Assembly: GCA_000226015.1 (NCBI GenBank)
Contig: JH153497.1
Coordinates: 80,242-103,618 of the forward strand
Origin: Mnemiopsis leidyi
Taxonomy: Eukaryota > Ctenophora > Tentaculata > Lobata > Bolinopsidae
DNA: 23,377 bases
Direction: 5' to 3'
Shown: positions 9,663 through 20,200 of the stretch, piece after piece
How positions within the stretch are numbered: the stretch's first letter is position 1
How the letters are laid out: each line of letters opens with the position of its first letter
The notes under the pieces: model-generated
The model's database searches: none
Told to the model about the DNA's origin: nothing
What the model saw: the letters and a program-made list of their open reading frames with translations, nothing else
Program-made: the position numbers and the translations under genes

Positions 9663-9697
9663 AATGCCTTTTTGCGCCGAAGGCGCAAAAAGGCATT
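9663..9697. repeat. Perfect 16-bp hairpin with 3-base GAA loop
   Basis: Arm 9663-9678 (aatgcctttttgcgcc) pairs exactly with 9682-9697; the loop is 9679-9681. It is not followed by an obvious element boundary. Confidence 0.9.
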
Positions 9698-10359
9698 TGA
9701 CGGGAAAAAATAGACCTAGTCAAACAATTTGACTGTACCGTCAAATCTATTCACATCCGTTGTTTTTAATAGCTTAAATTTCATGGTCGGCTCTTTGTTT
9801 TCGAAACCGAAAACTAGTATAAATCAACAGCAGCCATTATCATCAGACAAGTTGCAATAAAAATGTTTCAGTTTCACGGCAAATATTTTCTCTGTAGCTT
9901 CCATGGTATTCAATCAGCGGCCTTTGCGGCAGAATTTATTTTTACAACATATCTGCTGCCCAAATTCTATGCTTCTAGCACTAGCAGAGGGAAAATCGAA
10001 GAAGCTCTTTAGAATTTGAGGGATGGAAATCTAGCATCCGCCTGAGATCTAACTAAGCGGGCGCAATTCTTGTTGAAATTTATTTTGATGTTTTGAAACT
10101 TTAACCATAAACTTACGTTAGTTGGACTCACTTCCTAACAGCTCTGAAATTCACTTGAGAAGATATTAAGGATAATCAACTTTTACCACCTATTTCGTGA
10201 GCACTTTGGGAAAATTTTTAACCTCAATTATGGTCAATACCGGACCTTGTGAATGCTTTGGATGCAATTTTCAACGTCCAAGTGGGTATATTGTAGCAGC
10301 AATGATATCAGAGGAAGCTTATTTTGATAGCATCATTAAAGAGGTAGTTATGGGGGTAA

Positions 10360-10415
10360 TAACAAATACAAAATAAATACAAATACAAAATAAATACAAA
10401 ATAAATACAAATAAG
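10360..10415 (+). repeat. (AAATAC/AAATAAATAC)n microsatellite
   Basis: Alternating aaatac and aaataaatac units. It is the same motif that tails the SINE-like copies at 8844 and 15216, so this may be the tail of a decayed copy. The sequence just upstream is not recognisably that family. Confidence 0.75.
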
Positions 10416-10669
10416 AGCCCAAAATGAACCCAAAAATTGGGAAAAAGTCAAAATACCCTCAAATTTAGCATAAATAGATGATCTTTAGACTTAATTTGGA
10501 CAGCATTCTGGTACCACCAATAGTACACCAAGTTGATGTAGAAACCAAATCTCAACTTGGGTTGGTGAGGATATGTGGGGTCCTTTGAGCGTGCGCAGGC
10601 ACTTTGAACCTTTGTCACATATTGGGGGGAGGATGTGAACCAGTCAAGGCTCAAAATTATGGTAATCTG

Positions 10670-11287
10670 TTTTTCAAAACCCCAGAACTTCAGACGGTCA
10701 GACACATTTGCCTCCTCAATGGCTTCCCTCCACAACGGATCACCTCGATTATGGAAGAAGTACGGCGAAGATTCCTCAACCCCCCCCCAGACGACAGACT
10801 TCTAACAGGACAGACTCCCATCTACTCCCTCTCCATCTCCCTCCCCTACCATCCTCCCTCTCCAACCCCTAAACGAAAACNNNNNNNNNNACCATCTACG
10901 AGATCTCCTGCTTGGACTGCACCTCTACCTACAATGGTCAGACTTACAGACCTCTCATCCACCGCATGAAGGAACATGAACGTTGCCACAGGACTCAACA
11001 ACGCCTATGACGAGACCCTCGACAAAGTAAAGTCTGCCCCGGCTCACCACTCCCTCACCACTGGACACAGAATAGCTTGGAACGACATCAACATCCTCAA
11101 ATCCCTTCCATCCAGAGCCCACTTGGACCTGACTGAGCAAGCAGCAATCCACATTAGAAACCCTTTTATGAATCGGACGGACAGTGCCCCGAAATGCAGC
11201 TCACTCTGGAATCCCATCCTTCCCAAAATTGCTGCAACTCTCATGCTCAAACCCACACCCTCTGGCATTAGTTTCTCCTCCTCCTAA
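10670..11287 (+). pseudogene. Decayed 3' end of a Penelope-like retroelement: RT thumb remnant and GIY-YIG endonuclease
   Basis: Frame 1 of the fragment (from about 10691) reads VRHICLLNGFPPQRI then SIMEEVRRRF, like the end of the reverse-transcriptase region of Penelope-like elements (NGYPxxFI...RR). After the N gap, 10891 onward reads TIYEISCLDC, TYNGQTYRPLIHRMKEHE. This is the GIY-YIG core, with YIG changed to YNG and the Arg and His-containing helix retained, and it runs to TGA at 11008. The next frame (from 10976) continues the domain: APAHHSLTTGHRIAW, ILKSLPSRAHL, EQAAIHIRNPFMNRTDS. A frameshift therefore lies around 10990-11030, and the copy is dead. Only the C-terminal part of the element is present. 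Attribution to Penelope-like elements rests on the RT-thumb plus GIY-YIG order; a LINE with the same endonuclease is a less likely alternative. Confidence 0.8.
10881..10890. other. Assembly gap (10 N)
   Basis: Ten Ns between the RT-thumb remnant and the GIY-YIG part of the retroelement. The true missing length is unknown; a repeat collapse here would explain the lost inter-domain sequence. Confidence 0.98.
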
Positions 11288-11440
11288 GAAGACTAGATAT
11301 TTACTTTGTGATTATTGTAATGTTACCATCCATAGTTCACACCCCCTCTCCATCAGCCCTCACAAGCACTGATACCACTCCCTCTCCATATTTAAGGCTC
11401 ACTTCACTCTTAACCTTTATCTGACGACTATTAACACATG

Positions 11441-11675
11441 TTAATTTGTCGCGGTGATACCCGACTCACGTCAAATGTTTATTGAAAGCTTCTCCAAAAT
11501 CAAAACTCGTATCTAACTATGTCTATCAACCTCCCTACAAACATCTACTTTACTTCAGAAGATATTGAGGGTAATCTTATGTTCACCTAACCTTGACGAG
11601 ATGATATCCGTCTAACGTTCTAACGAAACGATTCAGCTTTAGCTGCGTGAGTCGGGTATCACCGCGACAAACCTA
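11441..11675. mobile_element. MITE with perfect 26-bp terminal inverted repeats
   Basis: 11445-11470 (tttgtcgcggtgatacccga plus ctcacg) is the exact reverse complement of 11646-11671. The similarity extends outward as GTTA-(a/gg)-TTTG on both sides. Left flank TTAA and right flank CCTAA leave the target-site duplication uncertain. The interior, about 175 bp, is non-coding. Confidence 0.8.
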
Positions 11676-11740
11676 ACCAGGTGCTAACGCGACGCGCGCA
11701 AGAGGGCTCTGGTTAGAGCAAGCTTTAATGTACAAATATA

Positions 11741-11795
11741 AATTCAGGCAGGTCGCCAGCTTGCTCACACAGCGAGCTGGCGACCTGCACGAATT
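11741..11795. repeat. Imperfect fold-back hairpin
   Basis: The stem gcaggtcgccagct (11748-11761) pairs exactly with its complement ending at 11789. It extends inward by four bases with one mismatch, and outward to aattc with two. The loop is about 5 bases. Confidence 0.8.
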
Positions 11796-11890
11796 TTGAG
11801 CCGCGCGCTTACATGTGTGAGCTTTTGCGTCGCATTTTACAGCAGCATGCACCCTCCCGTCATTTTATTCTCCGCTATTCGCTTCAAATT

Positions 11891-11968
11891 GTCTGACTTC
11901 GTCCGACCCTCATTCGAAGGGTGCGCGCTGCCGTACAAGCTTCGAATGAGGGTATGACAAAGTCAAAC
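11891..11968. repeat. 29-bp imperfect inverted repeat with perfect 14-bp core
   Basis: 11906-11919 (accctcattcgaag) pairs exactly with 11940-11953. The arms extend outward through gtctgacttcgtc / gacaaagtcaaac with a few mismatches. The loop is about 20 bp and GC-rich. Confidence 0.8.
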
Positions 11969-12326
11969 AGGCGTCGCGCGTCCGCTTAGCTCGCGCCACA
12001 CGGGGAATAATTACGTAATTACAATTTAGCAAGCGTTTACGCATTCTCAGCCTCACGTCGTTGCGACCCTTTTTCACATTCGAAAAATTTCCGGGCGGAG
12101 AAATATTTTCTGAGAGAAAGATGATCTGAGATATTGGGGGCTGTTGCTAAGCCAACATTGTAAGTTGATAACCTACTGTTGCGGCCATCACGCGCTCTCA
12201 CACATTTCTAAACGCATTTCTAGACGCAGATCGCCCGTTAAAGCCAACATAGCCTGTACACTGTAGCCCTGTGGGTTGCACGTCGACAATCAGTGATATG
12301 TGATAGTCAAATCTGAAAATTGATGA

Positions 12327-12579
12327 ACCGGCACCGTGCAGGGTCGAGTGTGATCCGACAACCTCCGCATTGTCTAGGGGCTGGTAGCTCAATTGGTACT
12401 GGTAAAGCACACAATGCAGAGTGCAGAGGTTGTCTGGTCATACTTGCCTTGGTACTTCACTCCTTTTTGTTTACTAATACTATAAGTATACGACAACGAT
12501 CGGACTCGGAGAGAAACGTAGAGAGCCACGCAGCGTCCGGGGAGGTCATACCCGTGACCCGACTCAGCACGGTGCCGGT
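12327..12579. mobile_element. About 250-bp element with 13-bp perfect inverted ends; interior resembles a tRNA
   Basis: Ends 12327-12339 (accggcaccgtgc) and 12567-12579 are exact reverse complements, with weaker pairing for about ten further bases. The interior 12378-12445 reads ggggctggtagctcaattgg, like a tRNA acceptor plus D arm with an A-box. A second inverted pair (gacaacctc...gaggttgtc) frames it. The expected B box is degraded (ggttgtctggt), so this is not a functional tRNA. Confidence 0.5.
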
Positions 12580-14254
12580 CCACGAATTTTATGAATTGAC
12601 TAACAGTGGAAATCGCGTATGTTCAAATATCTCGATCTGCTCCGTACACATTATGTAGCATGGTTGAATCTTCGGCCCAAACACATTATTACTATATGCA
12701 AAGAAAGCCCAGATTATGTGATCTTGGGAGAGAAAAGAACGGCATTGGTGTAAATTCCCGTTTCATGTTGCGATTTTGAACTTCATAAAAAGGAAACTCG
12801 AATTATTGCTCAACAAACAGTAAAAATTTAAGAAACTAGTTGAAAATAAGAATAATAATTTATCAGGATGATTGATTGATGATGGAGTCTGATTGTTATG
12901 TATTGAGGGAATGCAATCACAAATCAGCACTGACGGTGCCTGTGTTGACATACAATTCCAATAAAAGTTTTTCTTGGCACAAAAGTTTAGGACCGAAAAC
13001 TAGGTTGAATCTCAGAGTCGCTCTATTCATGAAACATGAAAGGATCATTAAGTGCAGGGTTGAGGTTTCGCAAAGTGGCAGTAATTGACAGGAATAAGGT
13101 TGCTAAATCATGAAGTTGTGGCACTTGGACATATTAGATTTAACTCTATAGGAATTCAGTATAATCTCCAGCGATTAGATTCGGAGTTGAAAAGCAAGGC
13201 TAACTGCAGCAACAAAAATATTTTAGTGCAAATATCATGTAAACATGATACTTATAATAGGTTCACTTGAATCTAAATTTCAACGAATAAAGATATATCA
13301 TTGGAAATAATAAACGTGTTCGCTTTTAGAGATTCAACTTTTTCCGTTTTGTGTGTAATACAAATCTTTAACTGAGAAAAGAACAAGTCTTGAAGCCAAA
13401 GAGAACCGCACTTGTAGTTCGTAAGTCAAAATGATGCCGTTACTGGTAGTGATAGTCAAGCGCTTACACAGTACAAGAAAATAAATATTAAAAAATTATA
13501 TGCAGTTTGCAAGTATTCAAAATTTGGGCAGGACATATTAGAGAACTAAATGTTATTTTGAAGGTGCAAGATTTAAGAATTCATCTTCAACAAGAAAGGA
13601 ACGCGTTCTTCATTATATCCAAAAACGCGCAATTCTGACTGCGTTATTATTTGCAAACCGCGTTAGCCGAGCATGTCCCAATAGCCAGATTAACATTTAA
13701 GATAATGTCCCTTAGAGAGCTTGATACATAAAAACACTGATCAATCATCGCTAGATATCTCATCATATCCTGTGATTTACTGTAACACATGGTCTATACT
13801 AATTATGTCAAAATTAACGGTCGATCTTAATTCTTATAAGTCCTAACAAAAATCAAGTTATTTGGGATTGACTGATTCAGATTATTAAAAAATACATCTG
13901 TAAATACAATCAATGTAGGCTCGTAAATTTGACAGTAATTGGCAGGGAATACACAATGTAATCATTGTAATGACAAATTGTGGCGATCAAAGTTCCTGTG
14001 TTCAGTTCTTTCCTTGTTTGAGATTAATCAGATACACAGAGTAAATCAATATATGAAATCGAAAACTAAAGTATGCAATATGATTTGGGATAAAACATAT
14101 ATATTGCTCGACATTGCGTTTAATTGGGCTTTAATTTATGTAATAAACATAATTTATGTAATAAACATATCATTGTTATTATCATTTGGTTAAAAATGTT
14201 TGTGTCTGAGTTTGTATCAATTGTGTTGGGGAGGACGAATTCTCAGACAGGGAT
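12580..14254. other. Non-coding stretch downstream of the HMG-box gene
   Basis: AT-rich; short frames on both strands lack domains, codon structure and splice context. The only clear item is an exact two-copy 18-bp tandem (aatttatgtaataaacat, 14133-14150 and 14151-14168). Confidence 0.5.
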
Positions 14255-17200
14255 TTATTTTTCGTCCATCTTTGACATTCTGAATGCCTCAAGCTCCTGA
14301 GTGTAGCGAATTTTGTCATCATCCGCCATCTTCTGGTAGGGTGCTTTTTCCGCCTCAGTCATTTTCTGCCATTTCTCACCTGAATGACAAGATTAATGTT
14401 TTTGTATTGTTACAGGCCTTCATCCTTTCGCTATTGGCCACACATCATAAATACAAATATATACCAGGCGCTAACTGCAAGTGGATATGACTCTAAACCT
14501 CAACATTAGTAAAAACAGAAAAAGTACCCGCCAAAATTAGTAAAATCATACCCAAAATTTTAGCCACAGCTCCAACCCTCAGCTCGGGATGTTCTTTTGT
14601 AACTTCGTGTCTCGTCAGGTTTGAAAAGAACATAAACCCGGTTCTGAAAAGTAATTTCAAGTCATCTAAACTACAGCAATGCTGTGAACATCAGTGAGAT
14701 GTGTCACACAATGTGTAATATGAGCTCGAATTTCGACTTAGCTACTTATGCGCTCCGCTCCGATGTAACTTTAACGCAAACGAAAGATCATAAAATTTGG
14801 CAGAGGTGTATTAACTATTAACGTATAATTAGGGAGCCGATCAGTTTTGCATAACAAATGAGTTACACAATCTTTTATGGTTTTTGTTCATTGCCTTGGA
14901 CAGAATCAGAGTTTTCATTTTGTAGTAGGCCTAGGTAGTAATTTATAAGTTATAATCCTCTGCTCTCGATTACTGCGTGTAAAGTTACAGTGGTTCGCCT
15001 TTGCTGCTATTATACCAAGTGTATATATACACTGTACACACTTGTGTTTTTCGAAGGTGTTGCCCCTTGACAACAAGCACACGGAGTTTCTTCAGGAGTA
15101 TACATATGGACCTTTCAAGGAAGTGTTTGTGGATCAAGTAACGAGAGCAAGAGGCACTGTTTTTGACGAGATGTGCCAAGAGTTGAACGTTACTGATTAT
15201 CAAGATGTGCGTGCTTGTATTTGTATTTATAACACCTGTACCCAGGCTTTTACAGTTATACTGAAGGGGCTCCTGGAAGATACTAGATCTTTTAACGGAG
15301 ACCCTCCTTATTTCACTCTCAAGCACGGTTTCCCAGTCATTCGGCTGAGTCGACCGAAGAAGATTGCATAGGCAAATGCGGGATTCAAGTCAGTGTACCC
15401 CTGCCCCGACAGAAGTGTTGAGGAACGTAAATCTTTCAAAAAGTTAGTTGAGGAGTTAAATTAGAAACGGATCTCGGAACCTGGACATATTCACACTATC
15501 AAGAACAATAAGATTTCCAGTGTGCCAAGAAACAGTATGCCAGTGAACACTGGATAGTTTTTAGTATTACTTGAGCTGATCGAATCACATACTGTTTTTT
15601 CCATTGCGTAAGGGTCGAATTTTTTACAGGTACAGCAGCTGTTGTGTTTTGGGTGCCCGTCAAATTCTACAGACTGGAGCAAAGTTTTCCTAATCTTAAT
15701 TTAATTTATTTGCAGCTGTTCTGTATAATTTGAAAAGATTTTGATTAAAAACCCATATTAGCCAAGCGCATCAATAAAATACATAAATTTTGGGACCAAG
15801 AACAAATTTAAACTTAATTGAAACTAAGCTCACACGGCACTGTAAAACTAAAAATCCAGAAATGATTATGGCTAGTATTAAGAAATCATCTGAAATAAAA
15901 TTCGATTCCTTCTAATTTTCAACCGCCGGATTGTCATGTGAAGCAGGCTCCTGAAGCTTTCTGATGGCAGCTCGCTGCTGGAGAGCTTTGTTCATAGAAA
16001 TAGCGGCAGCCACTCCTGCGGCGGCACCTTTGAACCGAGTCATCGGGGAGGAGGGAGGCGGAACTTTTTTACAGTGTGCCGCCGCCATCAACATCTTCCA
16101 CATAAATTGACGAAGTTTCCTGTCCAGAAACAAGTAAACTGGGAGGTTGTACCAACATCCGATAGAGACGAATCTGGCAGCAAGATGACGGACGATACTG
16201 CCAGGGACGATTGTGGTGGTGGAGGAGACGAATATAACCGCCCCGTACGGGAAGTAGCAGAGGATAAACACACTCGTCACGAATATAGTCGTCTTGAGGC
16301 GGATGGTCGGTTTGACAGTCTTGACGACAACGTACGACAAAAGAGCAGTGTTGGTACATATTGTGATACTGCAGGGGATGATGATTATAGTAAGGGCGAG
16401 CAGCGCTTTAGGTCGAGCTGCTGGTTGAGCCGGGTGGAGAACGTCAACAAAGTCGCATGCCCCGTAGGAGTCCTTCCCGTCCACAAACTCTATGTCCAGA
16501 TGATCCGTCATGTGAAAGTAGAGCATGTACAGCGGAGCTAGAACTGCGATACACCAAATAACGACTGTCAGAACTCTAGCTATCACCAACTCATTCACGT
16601 CACGTGATCTCAGTGGCATGCTGCACCTGAACAGACGGTATATGGAGAAGGACATAATGAACAAGATGCTTGCGACAGTAGGGCCGTGTTTTATGTAGGA
16701 GTACATTACACACCAAGTCCTGGACATCGGCCAGAATGCTCCGTGACCAAGGACGTAGGAAACCGCCAGAGTTGATGGCACGAAGAGCGCGGAGATCAAG
16801 TCAACCACACCCAGGTTCTTCATTATCGTCACGCTGACCAAGTCGAGCTGGATCGCACGGGGATATGTGGTAAATGTGTAGAGGAGGAGAATGTTACCCG
16901 TAATACCGAGAAGAGAACAGGCTCCTTCCCAGATTCCGTAGAGAGTAAACTCGACCACTTGGCCGGTTGAAACGTTCATTGCCTTAGTGAAGCAAAATTA
17001 ATTGACACAACTTGAAAAACACTATGACCTAGAAACGTGTTCAGGATGAGTTTGATAGATAGCCAACATTGACACCTAACAACAATCTGCCATGCAGAAA
17101 AATGTCTTTCAGACGTAAATCAAACGCATCCCCAACAAATCAAATCCAACTAAGGCTTACTACAGTATAAAATACTCATTAAAACTTGTCAAAACTAAAC

Positions 17201-20200
17201 GAGCCCCAGCTTTTGCCGTGGGATGGGACACATACGTTCCAATAAAGAATACCGGAATAGTTAGCCCCCTCTAATTCTCATTGGGCGCCGTTTAATAGTC
17301 TTTCTTTCCGTAGTTATACGGTTAATTAACCCTGTTACTGATTAGCATTATGTTTAGCAGTGGTAGACGCAGAATGCAATTTTACGTTTCGCAATTAGAC
17401 TTCATGGGTCAATTGAGCCACAAGCTAAACCGGGAGAAGTGTAACATTATACCGGGGGAAGTATAACGTGGCTGATTTGAAAAGAAAATTAAGATTTATT
17501 GTGAGTGATTGCTTGCTAAGTTATCATAATATCATAAATTCCTGAAACTGTATTTACTATCACTTCCACTAATAAAGCAATCGCAATTCATGGTATCAAT
17601 AAACGGCCCAAATCAAGATTTCGACGAATATTAAGAAGTTTTCAGCAGTGTAAGCTTTAAAAACTAGTTATTGCATTAAGAATAGGAGGATCCGAGGATT
17701 GCGCGAGATATTAATCAAAAAGTATGACAGCCAGCGGACAACTATGTTCGGCTGTAATTGTTCGAGCAGAGTTAGTTATAGCGCTTACAAATATTCTGCC
17801 GCATTTGACTCGCATTATAATAACGATTTCAAGATAGAAGCACTTTTAATTGGATTCTGGAGCAGTAAAAATTCGAATGAATTACAACTAAACATTAACA
17901 AAGTTTCATCTATGTGATAGGGGTTAATGTGTCCAGAATAATGTATCCAGATTAATGAGTCCAGATTAATGTGTCCGAAAACTTCGGGACAAGCCTCGAA
18001 AGTGACTTAGATAGAACAAAGCGAAGACGCCACGAACTAGAACGTGCAGTGGAACAAACTATTGAATTCCATAGGATATGTCATGAAATAAGAGAAAAAA
18101 GAATTGGCAAAGAGACGCCAACTGTATTTTAGACCGCAGGATACGGATTACAGGCCCCGGACCCAATTACATTCATTTGAAAATCACACAGCTGTGTCAT
18201 TGGGAAGATCAGTCAGATGCTCATGCTGGTAGCAAACTCTTATTGATGTGAAAATATTGGCCGTAAAACAATTTTATCTTAACTTGTGTGGATATGTACT
18301 GAGAAAACTTAAAACTCGCCACCACCTTTGCCTTCGGCAAAAAAGTATTAGAGATGGAAAAAATATAACAGCATAGGTTTCATTAGCATTTTCAGTGATG
18401 CAAATTATATAATAATATCATTAGACTTTACGAAACGTTGGATCGTTTTAGGTTACACGTCCTACGAACAACATCGCCGTCTAAATGACTTTCAAACAGA
18501 CTTCAGGCCGAAGCATAAATAGTGTAGCAACCGAACTAAAATATTTCAATTATAGTTTCTATTCCATTTTCAAACGATGCCATCAGTGACGTGATTTGGG
18601 GAATACAGTTGGCTGAATTGAACCTAACCTTAATAAAGAAATGGATGCCGGACAACTAAACCACACGATTGACACAAGTCAGAGTCAAAGTTGAGTTTAT
18701 CGAGTTATAATCTGTAATATGATAGACTAGTCTAAAGTTGCTAAAAAAGTCAATCCAGTTAATTCAAGCAGTGAGAGAGTGCCCGATGGGGAACAAATTA
18801 TCAAGAGGTACTCCTCACAAATCATCACTTTGCAAGCTCGATAAAATCGCAGCAAATACTACATTGCAGAAATAAGGATTTCTTTCATCCAAGGGCATGA
18901 GCAGCCCGCGCCCGTTTTACCCGAATGTTCGTTAGGCCTTTCCACCAAAACACGGACAAACGTTTGAACAAGAAGAACTAAATTTCGGACAACGCATACA
19001 GACACCGGGAAAATGGGCACCTAGAATCAATCATAGGGATTCGACTCAATAGTCGGGCACACTATCAATAGGCGGAACCTTAACACTAATAATATGATCA
19101 GTCCTTTTCTTTGGTACAAAGCTGCCTCAATAATTTTTATTTGTTAATGGTTATCAAATAATGCTTAGCTGAGCTCATTTGCATAGTTCAGATGATCCAT
19201 GAATGATTGGACATAATTGCACTAACTCATCCAACTCAGGTTAGGAACAAAAGTCCATTTCTCTCTACTTCAAGTTTCTCATTCTGAAAACTGTGATTAT
19301 GAGATTTCAAATCGCAGTTATCAGCCGGTAAGAATATGTTAGTTCCTTCGATGAATACGTTAGCTCATTCGATGAATACGCTAGCTCCTCCTCGAATGAC
19401 CTAACATACGAACGGACTTCCGCAAAAATGTTTGAGACCTTTTTACTCATGATCAAAGCCTGAGTCAGAAGCGCGAGTAGAGGGAACAGCGGCGTTAGGT
19501 AACCGTAGTAGACGGAGTGATAACGACTTACCAGAGTCAAAACAGCTGATTTTTCAACACAAAATTCCATGCGATTGAAAAGCCACTCACGTTGCTCGTT
19601 TGGGTTCGCCGGGTTCCTTGACTCTCTTCTTCTTCTTCTTTTTGCCGTTAGCAAATTCAGGGGCAGGAACGTATCTGGACATCTCTTCTTCAAATCTCAC
19701 TCCGTCTTTCTCTGCCTCCAAGACGTAAGGAATTTTCTTGTCATCTGACAAAGCCGCCCACGTAGCGCTCAAATTCGTCATAAATACTGAAACATTAAGT
19801 TCCATGAACGATTGGAAAGGTGTTTTAGAGACGAAATCATCTTAATACATCGTTAAATATACAATAGTCAATGCTTTGACCAAATAAATCAACCAACTTT
19901 CCTCCGGGATACGCCATTTATGGTTATTCAATAATGAACTAGCCGTAGTCCGTAGAGTGTTTAAGTTAACAGTCTTCGTAGAGCCTTGAGCCAATATTAT
20001 TGAAGTGGGCTAGGGCTCGGCTTATAAATCAGCACAATGAAATAGACTCGTTGCGCGCCGCGCACTTTACATCATGGTAACTGCTCTTTTGATGTCCTTT
20101 TGATGGTTATCTGCCGAAAATCCCACAAAGCACATCGTTACCATAACTCCAAGATGCTGTTTTTCAGTACGCGCACTGCAGCTTGGAACGCACATTGTAA

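Larger units (their letters stand above)
8845..10669. other. Non-coding stretch, hairpins and microsatellite only
   Basis: No ORF with coding character on either strand. Recognisable items are a 13-bp direct repeat (gcacgaacgtaac / gcacgaacgtaca, about 9577-9602), the perfect hairpin at 9663-9697 and the (AAATAC)n tract at 10360-10415. Confidence 0.5.

Noticed and set aside
12378-12445. Possible tRNA gene
   Set aside because: The acceptor and D arm look tRNA-like, but the D loop has an insertion, the B box is degraded and the 3' acceptor strand does not pair; more likely a decayed tRNA-like repeat.
16074-16541. 155-aa plus-strand ORF opposite the GPCR
   Set aside because: An antisense shadow of the receptor frame with no domain.
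19307-19693. 128-aa ORF extending HMG exon 2 downstream
   Set aside because: It is in a different frame from the HMG protein and runs past a strong donor (AAC|GTGAGT) into intronic 21-bp repeats.
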